Below, piece by piece: positions 45,929-54,542 of a DNA stretch of 64,000 nucleotides. The notes below the pieces were generated by a model. It was given only the letters and a program-made list of their open reading frames with translations, had not been told where the DNA came from and ran no database searches. How positions within the stretch are numbered: the stretch's first letter is position 1; each line of letters opens with the position of its first letter. The stretch covers positions 1 to 64,000 of the forward strand of contig JALHOD010000008.1 in assembly GCA_022843165.1 (NCBI GenBank). The letters are read 5' to 3'. The position numbers were made by a program, and so were the translations under genes. This DNA is from Pseudorhodoplanes sp. Lineage in GTDB: Bacteria > Pseudomonadota > Alphaproteobacteria > Rhizobiales > Xanthobacteraceae.

Positions 45929-46703
45929 GCCGCACCTCCGTCACGCCCTGCGCCCCCAGATAGGCAGCGATCACTGCAGGATTGTTGCGTATTTCAGAGG
46001 CATCTCCTTCGGCTAAGGTGTGTCCCTGGTCGAGCACGTGAATGCGGCTGGAGATCTTCATCACCAGGCGCATGTCGTGCTCGACAAGCACAACGGTGAC
46101 ACCGCTCGCGGCGATCTTCTGAATGACGACGTCGATCTCCTCGGTTTCGACGGGATTGCAGCCGGCTGCCGGCTCGTCGAGCAGCAGGACATGCGGTTCG
46201 GTTGCAAGCGCCCGCGCGATCTCCAGACGCTTCAGTGCGCCATAGGGCAGGGCACCGGCCGAACGGTCGGCGTAATCGCGCAGACCGACCAGCGCGAGCA
46301 GGTCTTCGGACTTCTCGCGGGTGGTCTTGTTCTGGCGCAGGACCGACGGCAGCGTGAAGAAATGCGCAAGCACATTGCGGTTCTCATGCAGGTGCCGCCC
46401 AACCATGACATTCTCGACCGCACTCATGCGGAAGAATATCTGCAAGTTCTGGAAGGTGCGCGACAGGCCAAGCCGCGCCAGCTGATGCGGCGGAAGTCCG
46501 GTGACGTCCTTGTCGCCCAGCAGGATCCGTCCTGTCTTGGGAGTGTAAATGCCGGACACCACGTTGAACAACGTCGTCTTTCCGGCGCCGTTCGGCCCGA
46601 TCACGGCGAAGATGTCACCACGCCGGACCGTGAAACCGACTCCGGCCAGCGCGTTGACGCCGCCGAAGGAAATGCCGAGATTTTCGATCCTCAGAACGGT
46701 CAT
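45915..46703 (-). CDS. livG: Branched-chain-type ABC transporter ATP-binding protein LivG
   Basis: A 262-residue HAAT-family ATPase. Walker A is VIGPNGAGKTTLFNVVSG, Q-loop region LSRTFQNLQIFFRMSAVENV, signature ALPYGALKRLEIARALA and Walker B VLLLDEPAAGCNPVETEEID, in which Cys takes the place of the usual Leu in GLNP. The long insert after the Q-loop (ENVMVGRHLHENRNVLAHF) is normal for LivG. It overlaps livM by four bases. Confidence 0.95.
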   Translation of the reverse strand: MTVLRIENLGISFGGVNALAGVGFTVRRGDIFAVIGPNGAGKTTLFNVVSGIYTPKTGRILLGDKDVTGLPPHQLARLGLSRTFQNLQIFFRMSAVENVMVGRHLHENRNVLAHFFTLPSVLRQNKTTREKSEDLLALVGLRDYADRSAGALPYGALKRLEIARALATEPHVLLLDEPAAGCNPVETEEIDVVIQKIAASGVTVVLVEHDMRLVMKISSRIHVLDQGHTLAEGDASEIRNNPAVIAAYLGAQGVTEVRRARG

Positions 46704-47650
46704 GTCGTCCTCCGACCAAAGCGGGTGGCGATCGCGGGAACGATTCCGGACGGCAGGAAGATCAGAAACACGATCAAAATCAGCCCCAGCACGATGTGTT
46801 CATAGTCGTGAAAGACGGTGAGTACTTGCGGGAGCATGACCAGAATAGCCGCTCCGACGACACTTCCGAGGATCGATCCCAATCCTCCGAGGACGGCCAT
46901 CACCACGAATTCGATGGACAGGAGGAAACTCGCGGTGTTCGGCGTGACAAAGCCGTCGAACAGGGAAAAGTACGACCCGGCGACGGCCGCATAAATGGCG
47001 GATAGCACGAAGGCCAGCAGCTTGTAGCGGGCGACGTCGATGCCGAGGACGCGGGCGGCGGTCTCGCTGTCGTGGATGGCACGGAACGCCCGCCCGGTCG
47101 GACTGGCGATCAGATTGACTGCCACCCAGGCGCCGATGATGAGGCTGATGCCGGATATCCAGTACCAGGTCTGCGAACCGAAGACCCGCCAGCCGAACAA
47201 CTGTAGTCGGGGAACTGGCATACCATTCGGCCCGCCGGTGACGCCGGCTTCGTTGGTGAACACCATGGAGATCAGGAGACCCATGCCGAGCGTCGCTACC
47301 GCGAGGTAATATCCCTTCAGCTTCAGGATCGGGCGGCCGACGACAAAGGCGATCAACGCCGACAGCATGGTGCCGCCGATCAGTGCGGCCCAGGACGGAA
47401 TGCCGAGATAGGTGGGACCGAGCGCAACCGAATAGGCGCCGATTCCAAAGAAGCCGGCATGGCCGAGGCTGACCTGTCCCGCAAAACCCATCAGCAGATT
47501 GAGGCCGACCACGGCAAGCGCGTTGATGAACACGAGCGCCAGCACGCGATAATAGAAGGATGACGGCAGGATCAGGGGCAACAGCAATACCACGAGGGCA
47601 ATGGCCACCACGATCATGTAAGGACTGACAAGAAGACGCCGCATGTTCAC
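46700..47650 (-). CDS. livM: Branched-chain-type ABC transporter permease LivM
   Basis: A 316-residue inner-membrane permease with about nine hydrophobic helices. Family signatures are NLLMGFAGQVSLGHAGFFGI near residue 55, LKGYYLAVATLGMG, and SPTGRAFRAIHDSETAARVL (the ATPase-contact loop). The start overlaps the livH stop by four bases. It pairs with LivH as the translocation path. Confidence 0.95.
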   Translation of the reverse strand: MNMRRLLVSPYMIVVAIALVVLLLPLILPSSFYYRVLALVFINALAVVGLNLLMGFAGQVSLGHAGFFGIGAYSVALGPTYLGIPSWAALIGGTMLSALIAFVVGRPILKLKGYYLAVATLGMGLLISMVFTNEAGVTGGPNGMPVPRLQLFGWRVFGSQTWYWISGISLIIGAWVAVNLIASPTGRAFRAIHDSETAARVLGIDVARYKLLAFVLSAIYAAVAGSYFSLFDGFVTPNTASFLLSIEFVVMAVLGGLGSILGSVVGAAILVMLPQVLTVFHDYEHIVLGLILIVFLIFLPSGIVPAIATRFGRRTT

Positions 47651-48519
47651 ACCCGTTCGACGCCGATCTTGCCGAACAGGCCCTGCGGCCGCACGAACAG
47701 GACAAACAGAATCACGATGAAGGCGATCGCGTCCTTGTATTGCGATGACAGATAGCCGGCCCCGAACGCCTCCAGCAGACCGAGCAGCAGGCCGCCCGCG
47801 ACAGCGCCCAGCGGATTGCCCATGCCGCCCAGCATGGCGGCGGCGAACGCCTTCAATGCCAGCAAAGTTCCGACGTCATAGTTGGTCAGTGTGATGGGTG
47901 CCGCCAGAATGCCGCCTATCGCGCCGATGGCGGCGGATACCATGAACGACAATCCGACAATGGCCGATGTGTTGATCCCGACCAGTCGCGCGGCCAGCCG
48001 GTTGGACGCCGTCGCCAGCATGGCCTTTCCCGTCATGGTGCGGGTGAGGAACGACCAGAGCGCGGCGACAATCACGGCGGTGCCGATCAGGACCACCACG
48101 CTTTGCGGCAGCAGGGCAGCGCCGCCGACCATCCAGGGCTCGCTCCGGATCAGCGGCGGCAGACTGTGGAAATTCTTGTCGAAGAACGTCGCGGCAAGTC
48201 CGCGCAACAGGATGGATGCGCCGATGGTGATGATGATCAGCGTCACGGCAGTGGCGCCGCGTGCCGGCTCGATCGCCAGCCGATGCAGCAGCATGCCGAC
48301 GGTGACCGCAACGGCAATGGCCAAAAGCGCGGCCAGGGGCAGGGGAATTCCGGCGGCGGCCGCGAAGACGGTAACCATGCCGCCGAGCATCACGAATTCG
48401 CCCTGGGCGAAGTTGATCACGTCGGAGGCGTTATAGATGAGCGTGAATCCGAGCGCGACCAGGGCGTAGATCGCGCCCACGGTAAGCCCGGAAAACGTGA
48501 ATTGCAGAAATTCAGCCAT
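47647..48519 (-). CDS. livH: Branched-chain-type ABC transporter permease LivH
   Basis: A 290-residue inner-membrane permease. The N-terminal LQFTFSGLTVGAIYALVALG and FTLIYNASDVINFAQGEFVM are standard for LivH, and AAMLGGMGNPLGAVAGGLLL is the conserved late segment. It is separated from the binding-protein gene by 181 bases containing a hairpin that may lower its expression relative to the binding protein. Confidence 0.95.
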   Translation of the reverse strand: MAEFLQFTFSGLTVGAIYALVALGFTLIYNASDVINFAQGEFVMLGGMVTVFAAAAGIPLPLAALLAIAVAVTVGMLLHRLAIEPARGATAVTLIIITIGASILLRGLAATFFDKNFHSLPPLIRSEPWMVGGAALLPQSVVVLIGTAVIVAALWSFLTRTMTGKAMLATASNRLAARLVGINTSAIVGLSFMVSAAIGAIGGILAAPITLTNYDVGTLLALKAFAAAMLGGMGNPLGAVAGGLLLGLLEAFGAGYLSSQYKDAIAFIVILFVLFVRPQGLFGKIGVERV

Positions 48520-48642
48520 GCCTGCGACCCCGACACAGCCCCCGGAGGGTCGGCCTGCAGCTACGATATTGCACTTTTAGTCTTCCCGCTTGGATGGCGG
48601 CTCATCCCGCTGCATATGAGCGAGATGAGCCTTGCATTTCAG

Positions 48643-48696
48643 TCGTTTTTTGTTTCGCCGTCCAGAGCGGACGGCGATCGTTTTTTGTGTCGCCGC
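48643..48696 (+). repeat. Hairpin flanked by 18-base direct repeats between binding-protein gene and livH
   Basis: CGCCGTCC-AGAGC-GGACGGCG (48656-48676) is a perfect stem-loop followed on the plus strand by ATCGTTTTTT. The near-identical strings TCGTTTTTTGTTTCGCCG (48643) and TCGTTTTTTGTGTCGCCG (48679) flank it 36 bases apart. The T-run is on the wrong strand to end the minus-strand operon, so a role in transcript processing or in blocking antisense transcription is more likely. Confidence 0.55.
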
Positions 48697-48700
48697 CGGC

Positions 48701-49831
48701 TTACCGGATGAGGGCCCAGTCGCCGTTCCTGATCTCGATCATCCGGAAGGCGTCGAGATCGAGGCCGAGATGATCGGTGGGCGACATATTGACCATGCCG
48801 CCGGTGCCGACGAAACCCTTGGTCTTCTCGATCTCGTCCCGGACCTTCGCCTTGTCGGCGCTCTTCGCCCGCTTCATGGCTTCCACAAGGATGAACAGCG
48901 CGTCGTGCATGTGGCCGCCGAAAGTGGACACCGGTTGCCCCGTCGCTTTCTCGAACTTGTTTTTGTAGGCGGTCACGACCTTCTTCAACGGATCGCTGTC
49001 CGGCAACTGGTCGGCGATGATGGTGGCGCCCGCCGGCAGACGGACGCCTTCGGCAGCGGCACCCGCGAGCTGGATATAGCTTTTCGAGGAGACACCATGG
49101 CTCTGGTAGAGCGGAGCGATGATGCCGAGCTGGCGATAGTTGCGCGTCACGATTGCTGGGCCCTGTCCGAAGCCGCAATTGATGACGGCCTGGACTCCCG
49201 GCGTGTTCTTGATGTTGGTCAGTTGCGGCGTCATGTCGCTGTCGGCAGCGCCGTAGATTTCATCCTTCAGCACCTTCACGCCGAATTGCGGGGCCATCTT
49301 GATGCACTCTTCGCGCATCGCCTTGCCCCAGCCATCGGTGCCGGAAATCATTGCGATATTGAGGAGATTTCGTTTCTTCAGGTCGTCGAAAATCTTGCCG
49401 CAGGACATCGGTTCGGTATGCGGTGTCTTGAACACCCATTTGCGCACGGGAATGACGATCCCGGCCGCGCCCGCCAGCGAGATATAGGGGATGCCGGCCT
49501 CGTCGAAGACGCCGAGCATGGACATGGATGTGCCGGTGATCGAACCTCCCAGCACGGCGTCAACCTTGTCCTCCTCAACGAGGCGCGTCGCGAACGTGCG
49601 CGCCTTGTTGGCGTCGCCGCCGTCGTCGTAAATGAACAGCTTGATCTTTTCGCCGTTCACGCCGCCCTGGGCATTGATATCGGCGACATACATTTCGAGT
49701 GTCTTCTTTTCCGGATCGCCGAGAAACGACGCGGGGCCGGTGACCGAAAGCACGGACCCGATCTTGATCTCCGCCAATGTCGACGTCGTCAGCGCAATCA
49801 GCGCCGCGCTTGCAGCAAGCAAAGTCCTCAT
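48701..49831 (-). CDS. Branched-chain-type ABC transporter substrate-binding protein
   Basis: A 376-residue periplasmic binding protein (Leu/Ile/Val-binding type). The signal peptide MRTLLAASAALIALTTSTLA leads to EIKIGSVLSVTGPASFLGDP, the ligand-site signature, and DINAQGGVNGEKIKLFIYDD. GGGAGGAAAA precedes the ATG. It starts the minus-strand transporter operon and diverges from the molybdoenzyme gene, with motif site 3 between them, so uptake and oxidation are probably induced together. The ligand is presumably an aryl acid rather than an amino acid. Confidence 0.93.
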   Translation of the reverse strand: MRTLLAASAALIALTTSTLAEIKIGSVLSVTGPASFLGDPEKKTLEMYVADINAQGGVNGEKIKLFIYDDGGDANKARTFATRLVEEDKVDAVLGGSITGTSMSMLGVFDEAGIPYISLAGAAGIVIPVRKWVFKTPHTEPMSCGKIFDDLKKRNLLNIAMISGTDGWGKAMREECIKMAPQFGVKVLKDEIYGAADSDMTPQLTNIKNTPGVQAVINCGFGQGPAIVTRNYRQLGIIAPLYQSHGVSSKSYIQLAGAAAEGVRLPAGATIIADQLPDSDPLKKVVTAYKNKFEKATGQPVSTFGGHMHDALFILVEAMKRAKSADKAKVRDEIEKTKGFVGTGGMVNMSPTDHLGLDLDAFRMIEIRNGDWALIR

Positions 49832-49918
49832 CTGTTTTCCTCCCATAATTATGTGACTTTTTTCGTTCTTGGGTCCGCGGGCATTTCCGAAAGGCGGTGC
49901 CTTGTGCAAACCAAAATT

Positions 49919-49936
49919 TGGTATAACACTATTCTA
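49919..49936 (+). promoter_or_regulatory. Regulon motif site 3 (divergent: transporter and molybdoenzyme)
   Basis: TGGTATAACACTATTCTA lies 88 bases from the binding-protein start (49831) and 121 bases before the molybdoenzyme start (50057). Like site 5 it is followed by GTTT. One site could control both directions. Confidence 0.72.
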
Positions 49937-50056
49937 GTTTAATCCTCCCGGGATGGGAAGGGGCCAGCCGGCGAAATTCGCTGCGACCCGCTTTCCCTTC
50001 TCACGATCGGTCCTGGGCTCAGACCGAAGATTGCGAAGCGGAAAGGAAGGCACGCC

Positions 50057-52822
50057 GTGGCGGCAGGAGAAAAAGGTTATCGGGCGCAATCCACCCGCGT
50101 GAAGAAACCGGTCTATTGCTATCAGTGCGTTGCCGGGCCCGACCTGTTGCGGGTCGAGGAAGAGGATGGCATCGCAGTCCGCGTCGAATCCAATTACGCG
50201 GCGAACGGAACGCACCCCGGAGGCGGCCGTGTCTGCGTCAAGGCCTACGGGCTGATTCAAAAAACCTACAATCCCAACCGCGTGCCGCAGCCAATGAAGC
50301 GGACCAATCCGCTGAAGGGACGCGAGCACGATCCCGGCTTCGTGCCGATCTCATGGGACGAGGCGCTCGATATCGTGGCGTCCAAGTTGCGGAACATCCG
50401 GGAGAAGGGTCTGCTCGACGAGTCCGGCTATCCGCGCATCGCCGCAAGCTTCGGCGGCGGCGGAACGCCGACGCAATATATGGGCACGTTTCCCGCCTTT
50501 CTCGCTGCGCTTGGAAAGGTCGATCTTGGTTTCGGCGCCGGCCAAGGGGTGAAATGCTATCATTCCGAACATCTCTACGGTGAATTCTGGCATCGCGCCT
50601 TCACGGTGTCGGCCGATATTCCGTATTGCAATTTCGTCATCAGCTGCGGAAACAACACCGAGGCGTCGGGCGGATCGGTCGGTGTCTGGCGCGAGGCGGA
50701 TGCGCGCGTGCGCGGGTTGCGGCGTATCCAGGTCGAGCCTCACATGTCGGTGACGGGGGCGTTATCGGGCGAATGGGTGCCGATCCGCCCGAAGACCGAC
50801 GCCGCTTTCCTCTATGCGCTGATCCATCACATTCTCCATAATCGTGACTGGAGCAATGTCTGTGACATTCCCTATCTGAAACAGTCGACCAACTCGCCTT
50901 ATCTGGTCGGTCCCAACGGCTATTTCATGCGAGATGCCAAGAGCGGGGAGCCGTTGATCTGGGATCTGGCGGACAGCCGGGCCAAGCCGTTCAGCGCAGA
51001 CATTGGGGACGCGGCACTGTCGGGAGACTTCGTGGTTTCCGGCATCGAGCAGGGGCCGGACGATGCCGTCTGGCGCCACGACAACGTGCGGGTGACGACG
51101 TCATTCGAGAAGCTCCGGGCGCATGTCGCAAAGTTCACGCCGGAATGGGCGCAGGAGCAGACCGATATCGGCGCCGACAAGATCAAGGCAATCGCCGACG
51201 AGTATCTGGCGCATGCCTGCATCGGCCAGACCATCGAGATCGAAGGGCAAACGCTGCCATTCCGCCCGGTCGCGGTGATGCTCGGCAAGAGCGTCAACAA
51301 TGGCTGGGGCGGTTATCAGACCTGCTGGGCGCGCACGGTCCTTGCCGTTCTGGTCGGCGCGCTGGAAGTTCCGGGCGGCGTTCTCGGCACCGCCGTCAAG
51401 CTGGTGCGTCCCGCCAAGTCGCGCGTCGGCTCGGTCATTCCGGGCCCCGATGGCTTCATGCAATTCCCCTTCAACGAGACAACGAAGACCGGCTGGGACC
51501 CCAACCCGCATATCCGCAATGCCTACAAGACGCTGGTTCCGATCGCGGCCAATTCGCCGTGGTCGCCGGCGCTCGGACCGGCGCACCTGCCGTGGCTGTT
51601 CCAGAAAGAACAGCCCGATCACTGGCCGAAGGCGACCATGCCTGACATCTGGTTTTGCTACCGAACCAATCCGGCTATCTCGTCCTGGAACGCGCCGCAG
51701 GTGGCGGAGCGCGTTGCGGAGTTTCCGTTCACGGTGGCGTTCGCCTACACGCTGGACGAGACCAACTACATGGCAGACATCCTGCTGCCGGAAGCCACCG
51801 ATCTCGAAAGCCTGCAACTGATCCGGATCGGCTCGACGAAATTCCTGCAGCAATTCTGGAAGCACGAAGGCTGGGCGGTGCGGCAGCCGGTCGGAGAAAC
51901 CAGGATCGACTGCAAGGACATGACGGAGATCGCCACCGAGCTGGCGGCGCGCTCCGGCGTGCTGCGGGAATACAATCAGTCGATCAATCGCGGCGCCGCC
52001 GGCATTTCGCTGGTGTCCAACACCTACAATTACGGCCTGGCCGAAGACGAAAAGCACGACGTGAACACGATCTGGGATCGCGTGGCCCAGGCCGCCAGCC
52101 ACGAAACCTCGGACGGCGAGGAAATTCACGGCATCGACTGGTTCAAGGAGAAGGGCTTCATGCTGAAACCCTATCCGCAACTCGACTGGTACTTATACCC
52201 CGCGATCAAGAAGCAGGGCTTGCGCTTCGAGCTTCCCTACCAGGAACGCATTATGCGGCACGGCGCCCAGCTCGGGAATCGCCTGCATGAAGCCGGCATC
52301 AACTGGTGGAACCGGCAGCTCGAGGAATACGAGCCGATGCCGGGCTATCTGTCGTTTCCGGATATCTGGATCGACCACATCAAGGAGGTCGGACAGAAGC
52401 CCGAGGACTTTCCGCTCTGGGCGCTGACCACCCGCAGCATGCAGTACTCCTGGGGCGCCAATGTCGGCCTGCCGCTGATCCGAGAGGTGGCGTCCAATGT
52501 GCGCGGCCACAAGGGCGTGATGGTGCACAAGGACACCGCGAAGAAGCTCGGGATCGCGGATGGCGATCCCATCGTGCTGCGGTCCCCGACCGGCATCAGC
52601 CGCGGTTATGCCGTGGTGCGGGCGGGCATGCGTCCCGATACGGTGGTGATCATCGGGCAGTTCGATCACTGGATCACGCCGCTCGCCAAGGATTTCCAGA
52701 TGCCGAGCCTGAATTCGCTGACCGCGCTCTCGCTCAGTCTGACCGATGCGACCGGCAGCGGATCGGATATCACGCGCGTGCGCCTTGAGAAGGACACCGA
52801 GCCGCGGAGAGCCCGCGCATGA
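50057..52822 (+). CDS. PadB-like molybdopterin oxidoreductase (arylacetyl-CoA oxidising, DMSO reductase family)
   Basis: A 921-residue molybdenum enzyme catalytic subunit of the DMSO-reductase family, most like the phenylacetyl-CoA:acceptor oxidoreductase large chain. GTG start with AGGAAGG upstream. The N-terminal iron-sulfur region reads KPVYCYQCVAGPDLL and GGGRVCVKAYG. It offers Cys21, Cys24 and Cys60, while the expected third cysteine is absent (Pro28-Asp29). Further family segments are NPLKGREHDPGFVPISWDEA, VISCGNNTEASGG, FCYRTNPAISSWNAPQVAER, YTLDETNYMADILLPEATDL and the C-terminal molydopterin-binding domain with VVIIGQFDHWITPLAK. No Tat motif is visible, so it is probably cytoplasmic-facing. 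PadB converts phenylacetyl-CoA to phenylglyoxylate with water as the oxygen source. Confidence 0.85.
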   Translation: MAAGEKGYRAQSTRVKKPVYCYQCVAGPDLLRVEEEDGIAVRVESNYAANGTHPGGGRVCVKAYGLIQKTYNPNRVPQPMKRTNPLKGREHDPGFVPISWDEALDIVASKLRNIREKGLLDESGYPRIAASFGGGGTPTQYMGTFPAFLAALGKVDLGFGAGQGVKCYHSEHLYGEFWHRAFTVSADIPYCNFVISCGNNTEASGGSVGVWREADARVRGLRRIQVEPHMSVTGALSGEWVPIRPKTDAAFLYALIHHILHNRDWSNVCDIPYLKQSTNSPYLVGPNGYFMRDAKSGEPLIWDLADSRAKPFSADIGDAALSGDFVVSGIEQGPDDAVWRHDNVRVTTSFEKLRAHVAKFTPEWAQEQTDIGADKIKAIADEYLAHACIGQTIEIEGQTLPFRPVAVMLGKSVNNGWGGYQTCWARTVLAVLVGALEVPGGVLGTAVKLVRPAKSRVGSVIPGPDGFMQFPFNETTKTGWDPNPHIRNAYKTLVPIAANSPWSPALGPAHLPWLFQKEQPDHWPKATMPDIWFCYRTNPAISSWNAPQVAERVAEFPFTVAFAYTLDETNYMADILLPEATDLESLQLIRIGSTKFLQQFWKHEGWAVRQPVGETRIDCKDMTEIATELAARSGVLREYNQSINRGAAGISLVSNTYNYGLAEDEKHDVNTIWDRVAQAASHETSDGEEIHGIDWFKEKGFMLKPYPQLDWYLYPAIKKQGLRFELPYQERIMRHGAQLGNRLHEAGINWWNRQLEEYEPMPGYLSFPDIWIDHIKEVGQKPEDFPLWALTTRSMQYSWGANVGLPLIREVASNVRGHKGVMVHKDTAKKLGIADGDPIVLRSPTGISRGYAVVRAGMRPDTVVIIGQFDHWITPLAKDFQMPSLNSLTALSLSLTDATGSGSDITRVRLEKDTEPRRARA

Positions 52823-54447
52823 ATATCCTGGAATCGGCCAATCCGGCAAAACGCTATGGCATGGTGGTTGACGTCAATCGTTGCGTCGGCTGCCAGACCT
52901 GCACGATTGCCTGCAAGCACGCGAACGACACCATGCCGGGCGTGCAGTGGCGCTCTGTCATCGATATCGAACAGGGCAGCTATCCCGATGTCGAACGCTT
53001 CTTTCTGGTGACCGGCTGCCAGCATTGCGCGGAGCCGCCCTGTGTGCCGGTCTGTCCGAGCGGCGCCACCTATCAGCGCGACGATGGCCTGGTCGCGATG
53101 GACTACGATCTCTGCATCGGCTGCGGCTATTGCGCCGTGGCGTGCCCCTACGATGCGCGCACGCTGGCGCATGAGATGAAGTTCTATTACGGCGAAGCGA
53201 CGGTGCAGGAACGGCACGTCGCGCACAAGGAGCGCGTGGGCGTGGCGCAGAAATGCACATTCTGCATCGATCGCGTCGACGAGGCGCATGCGCGCGGACT
53301 GACTCCGGGTGTCGATCTGGATGTGACGCCGGCCTGTGCCGGCTCCTGCATCGCGCAGGCGATCAAGTTCGGCGATTTTGCCGATCCGAAAAGCGAGGTC
53401 TCGCAGCTGGTGGCCGAACGCGACAACTTCCAGGTCAACGACTTCCTCAAGACCGATCCGCAGATCAAGTATCTCTACGAGGTGCCGGATTCCATTCCCG
53501 GCGCGGCCGCGATCGCGCCGACTGACGACGAGCAGCGCGATCCTAACAATCCGCTGATCGGCAAGCTACAGCCGTTCTGGGATTATCGTGCCGCCATGAA
53601 CTTCACCATGGGCGGGACGGGGTCGGGGTTGTTGACGGTCGCCGCGCTGCTGGCGGCGGCCGGGTTTGTGCCCCAGGATATGGTCATTGCCGCCGCTCCC
53701 GTCGGGGGCATCGTGATCGCGATCGGCCTGTTCTTCGTGTTCCTCGAAATCGGGCGCAAGTTGCGGGCGTTGAATGTCATGCTGCGCCCGAACACCTCGT
53801 GGATGACCCGCGAGGTCTATGTCGTGATCGTTCTTTATCCGCTGCTGGCGCTGGTATGGTGGCAGCCATCGACAGGCGCGATGTTCGCTATGGCGATCGC
53901 CGCCGCGTCATTTTTGTATTGTCAGGCGCGCATCATCCATGCCGCCAGGGGCATTCCGGCCTGGCGGGCGCCGCTGATACCGGCACTGATCTGTGTGTCG
54001 GGCCTGAGCGAGGGGAGCGGGCTGGCCTTGCTGATCAGCGGCTTTCTCGGACTGTCGATTCCGCCGGCATTGGTGGCGGTTGCGGCAGTTACATCCGTTG
54101 GCATTCTGGTCTTGTGGTTGCTCTATCTCGCGACAGCGCAGAGGGAGAGACTCGGATTGCTGACGCGCGATGTCTTGAAAGCCATCACGCCGGTCTATAC
54201 CGGTGTCATGCTGCTTTCGCTCGTCGCGCTCGGCTATGGCTTTGCCACGGCGTCAGCCATCGCAATGGCGCTCGCTGCAGCCGGATTCGTGGCCTGCGGC
54301 GTCCTGTGGAAATTTACCGTGATCACCCGCGCCAGCCATCAGCAGGGCTTCGTGCTGCCGCACATGCCGCAGCGCGGCGCCGGCAACCGGGCCGCGCCGC
54401 ATCGGCCGCAGGGCTTGCCAGCCTATCGCAACGCCAACGCGGCATGA
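52819..54447 (+). CDS. Fused ferredoxin-type electron-transfer and membrane anchor subunit (PadC-PadD / DmsB-DmsC like)
   Basis: A 542-residue fusion. Residues 1 to about 210 are a four-cluster ferredoxin: CVGCQTCTIACKHAN (Cys22 onward), CQHCAEPPCVPVCPSGA, CIGCGYCAVACPYDA, and CTFCIDRVDEA with PACAGSCIAQAI. From about residue 265 to 520 there are roughly eight hydrophobic helices resembling DmsC/NrfD-type quinone-reducing anchors (for example GLLTVAALLAAAGFVPQDMV and GGIVIAIGLFFVFLEIGRKL). These are usually separate genes. ATGA coupling to the molybdoenzyme shows it is the partner that passes electrons to the quinone pool. Confidence 0.88.
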   Translation: MNILESANPAKRYGMVVDVNRCVGCQTCTIACKHANDTMPGVQWRSVIDIEQGSYPDVERFFLVTGCQHCAEPPCVPVCPSGATYQRDDGLVAMDYDLCIGCGYCAVACPYDARTLAHEMKFYYGEATVQERHVAHKERVGVAQKCTFCIDRVDEAHARGLTPGVDLDVTPACAGSCIAQAIKFGDFADPKSEVSQLVAERDNFQVNDFLKTDPQIKYLYEVPDSIPGAAAIAPTDDEQRDPNNPLIGKLQPFWDYRAAMNFTMGGTGSGLLTVAALLAAAGFVPQDMVIAAAPVGGIVIAIGLFFVFLEIGRKLRALNVMLRPNTSWMTREVYVVIVLYPLLALVWWQPSTGAMFAMAIAAASFLYCQARIIHAARGIPAWRAPLIPALICVSGLSEGSGLALLISGFLGLSIPPALVAVAAVTSVGILVLWLLYLATAQRERLGLLTRDVLKAITPVYTGVMLLSLVALGYGFATASAIAMALAAAGFVACGVLWKFTVITRASHQQGFVLPHMPQRGAGNRAAPHRPQGLPAYRNANAA

Positions 54448-54489
54448 CCACGCAGGACGAACTCCGCCGCCTCGCTGCGGCCGTAAAAT

Positions 54490-54507
54490 TGGTATAACAA
54501 TATTCCA
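54490..54507 (+). promoter_or_regulatory. Regulon motif site 4 (before the ferredoxin oxidoreductase genes)
   Basis: TGGTATAACAATATTCCA is the most symmetrical copy: TGGTATA and TATTCCA form an inverted pair around ACAA. It lies in the 95-base gap after the membrane subunit, 36 bases before the next start, so a second promoter probably lies inside this plus-strand gene row. Confidence 0.7.
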
Positions 54508-54542
54508 GAACAGGCAGCGAAAGACTGCTATGGAGACAGGGA

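Noticed and set aside
51101-52180. 359-codon minus-strand frame opposite the PadB-like gene
   Set aside because: Antisense shadow; composition bias only, no ribosome site or motif.
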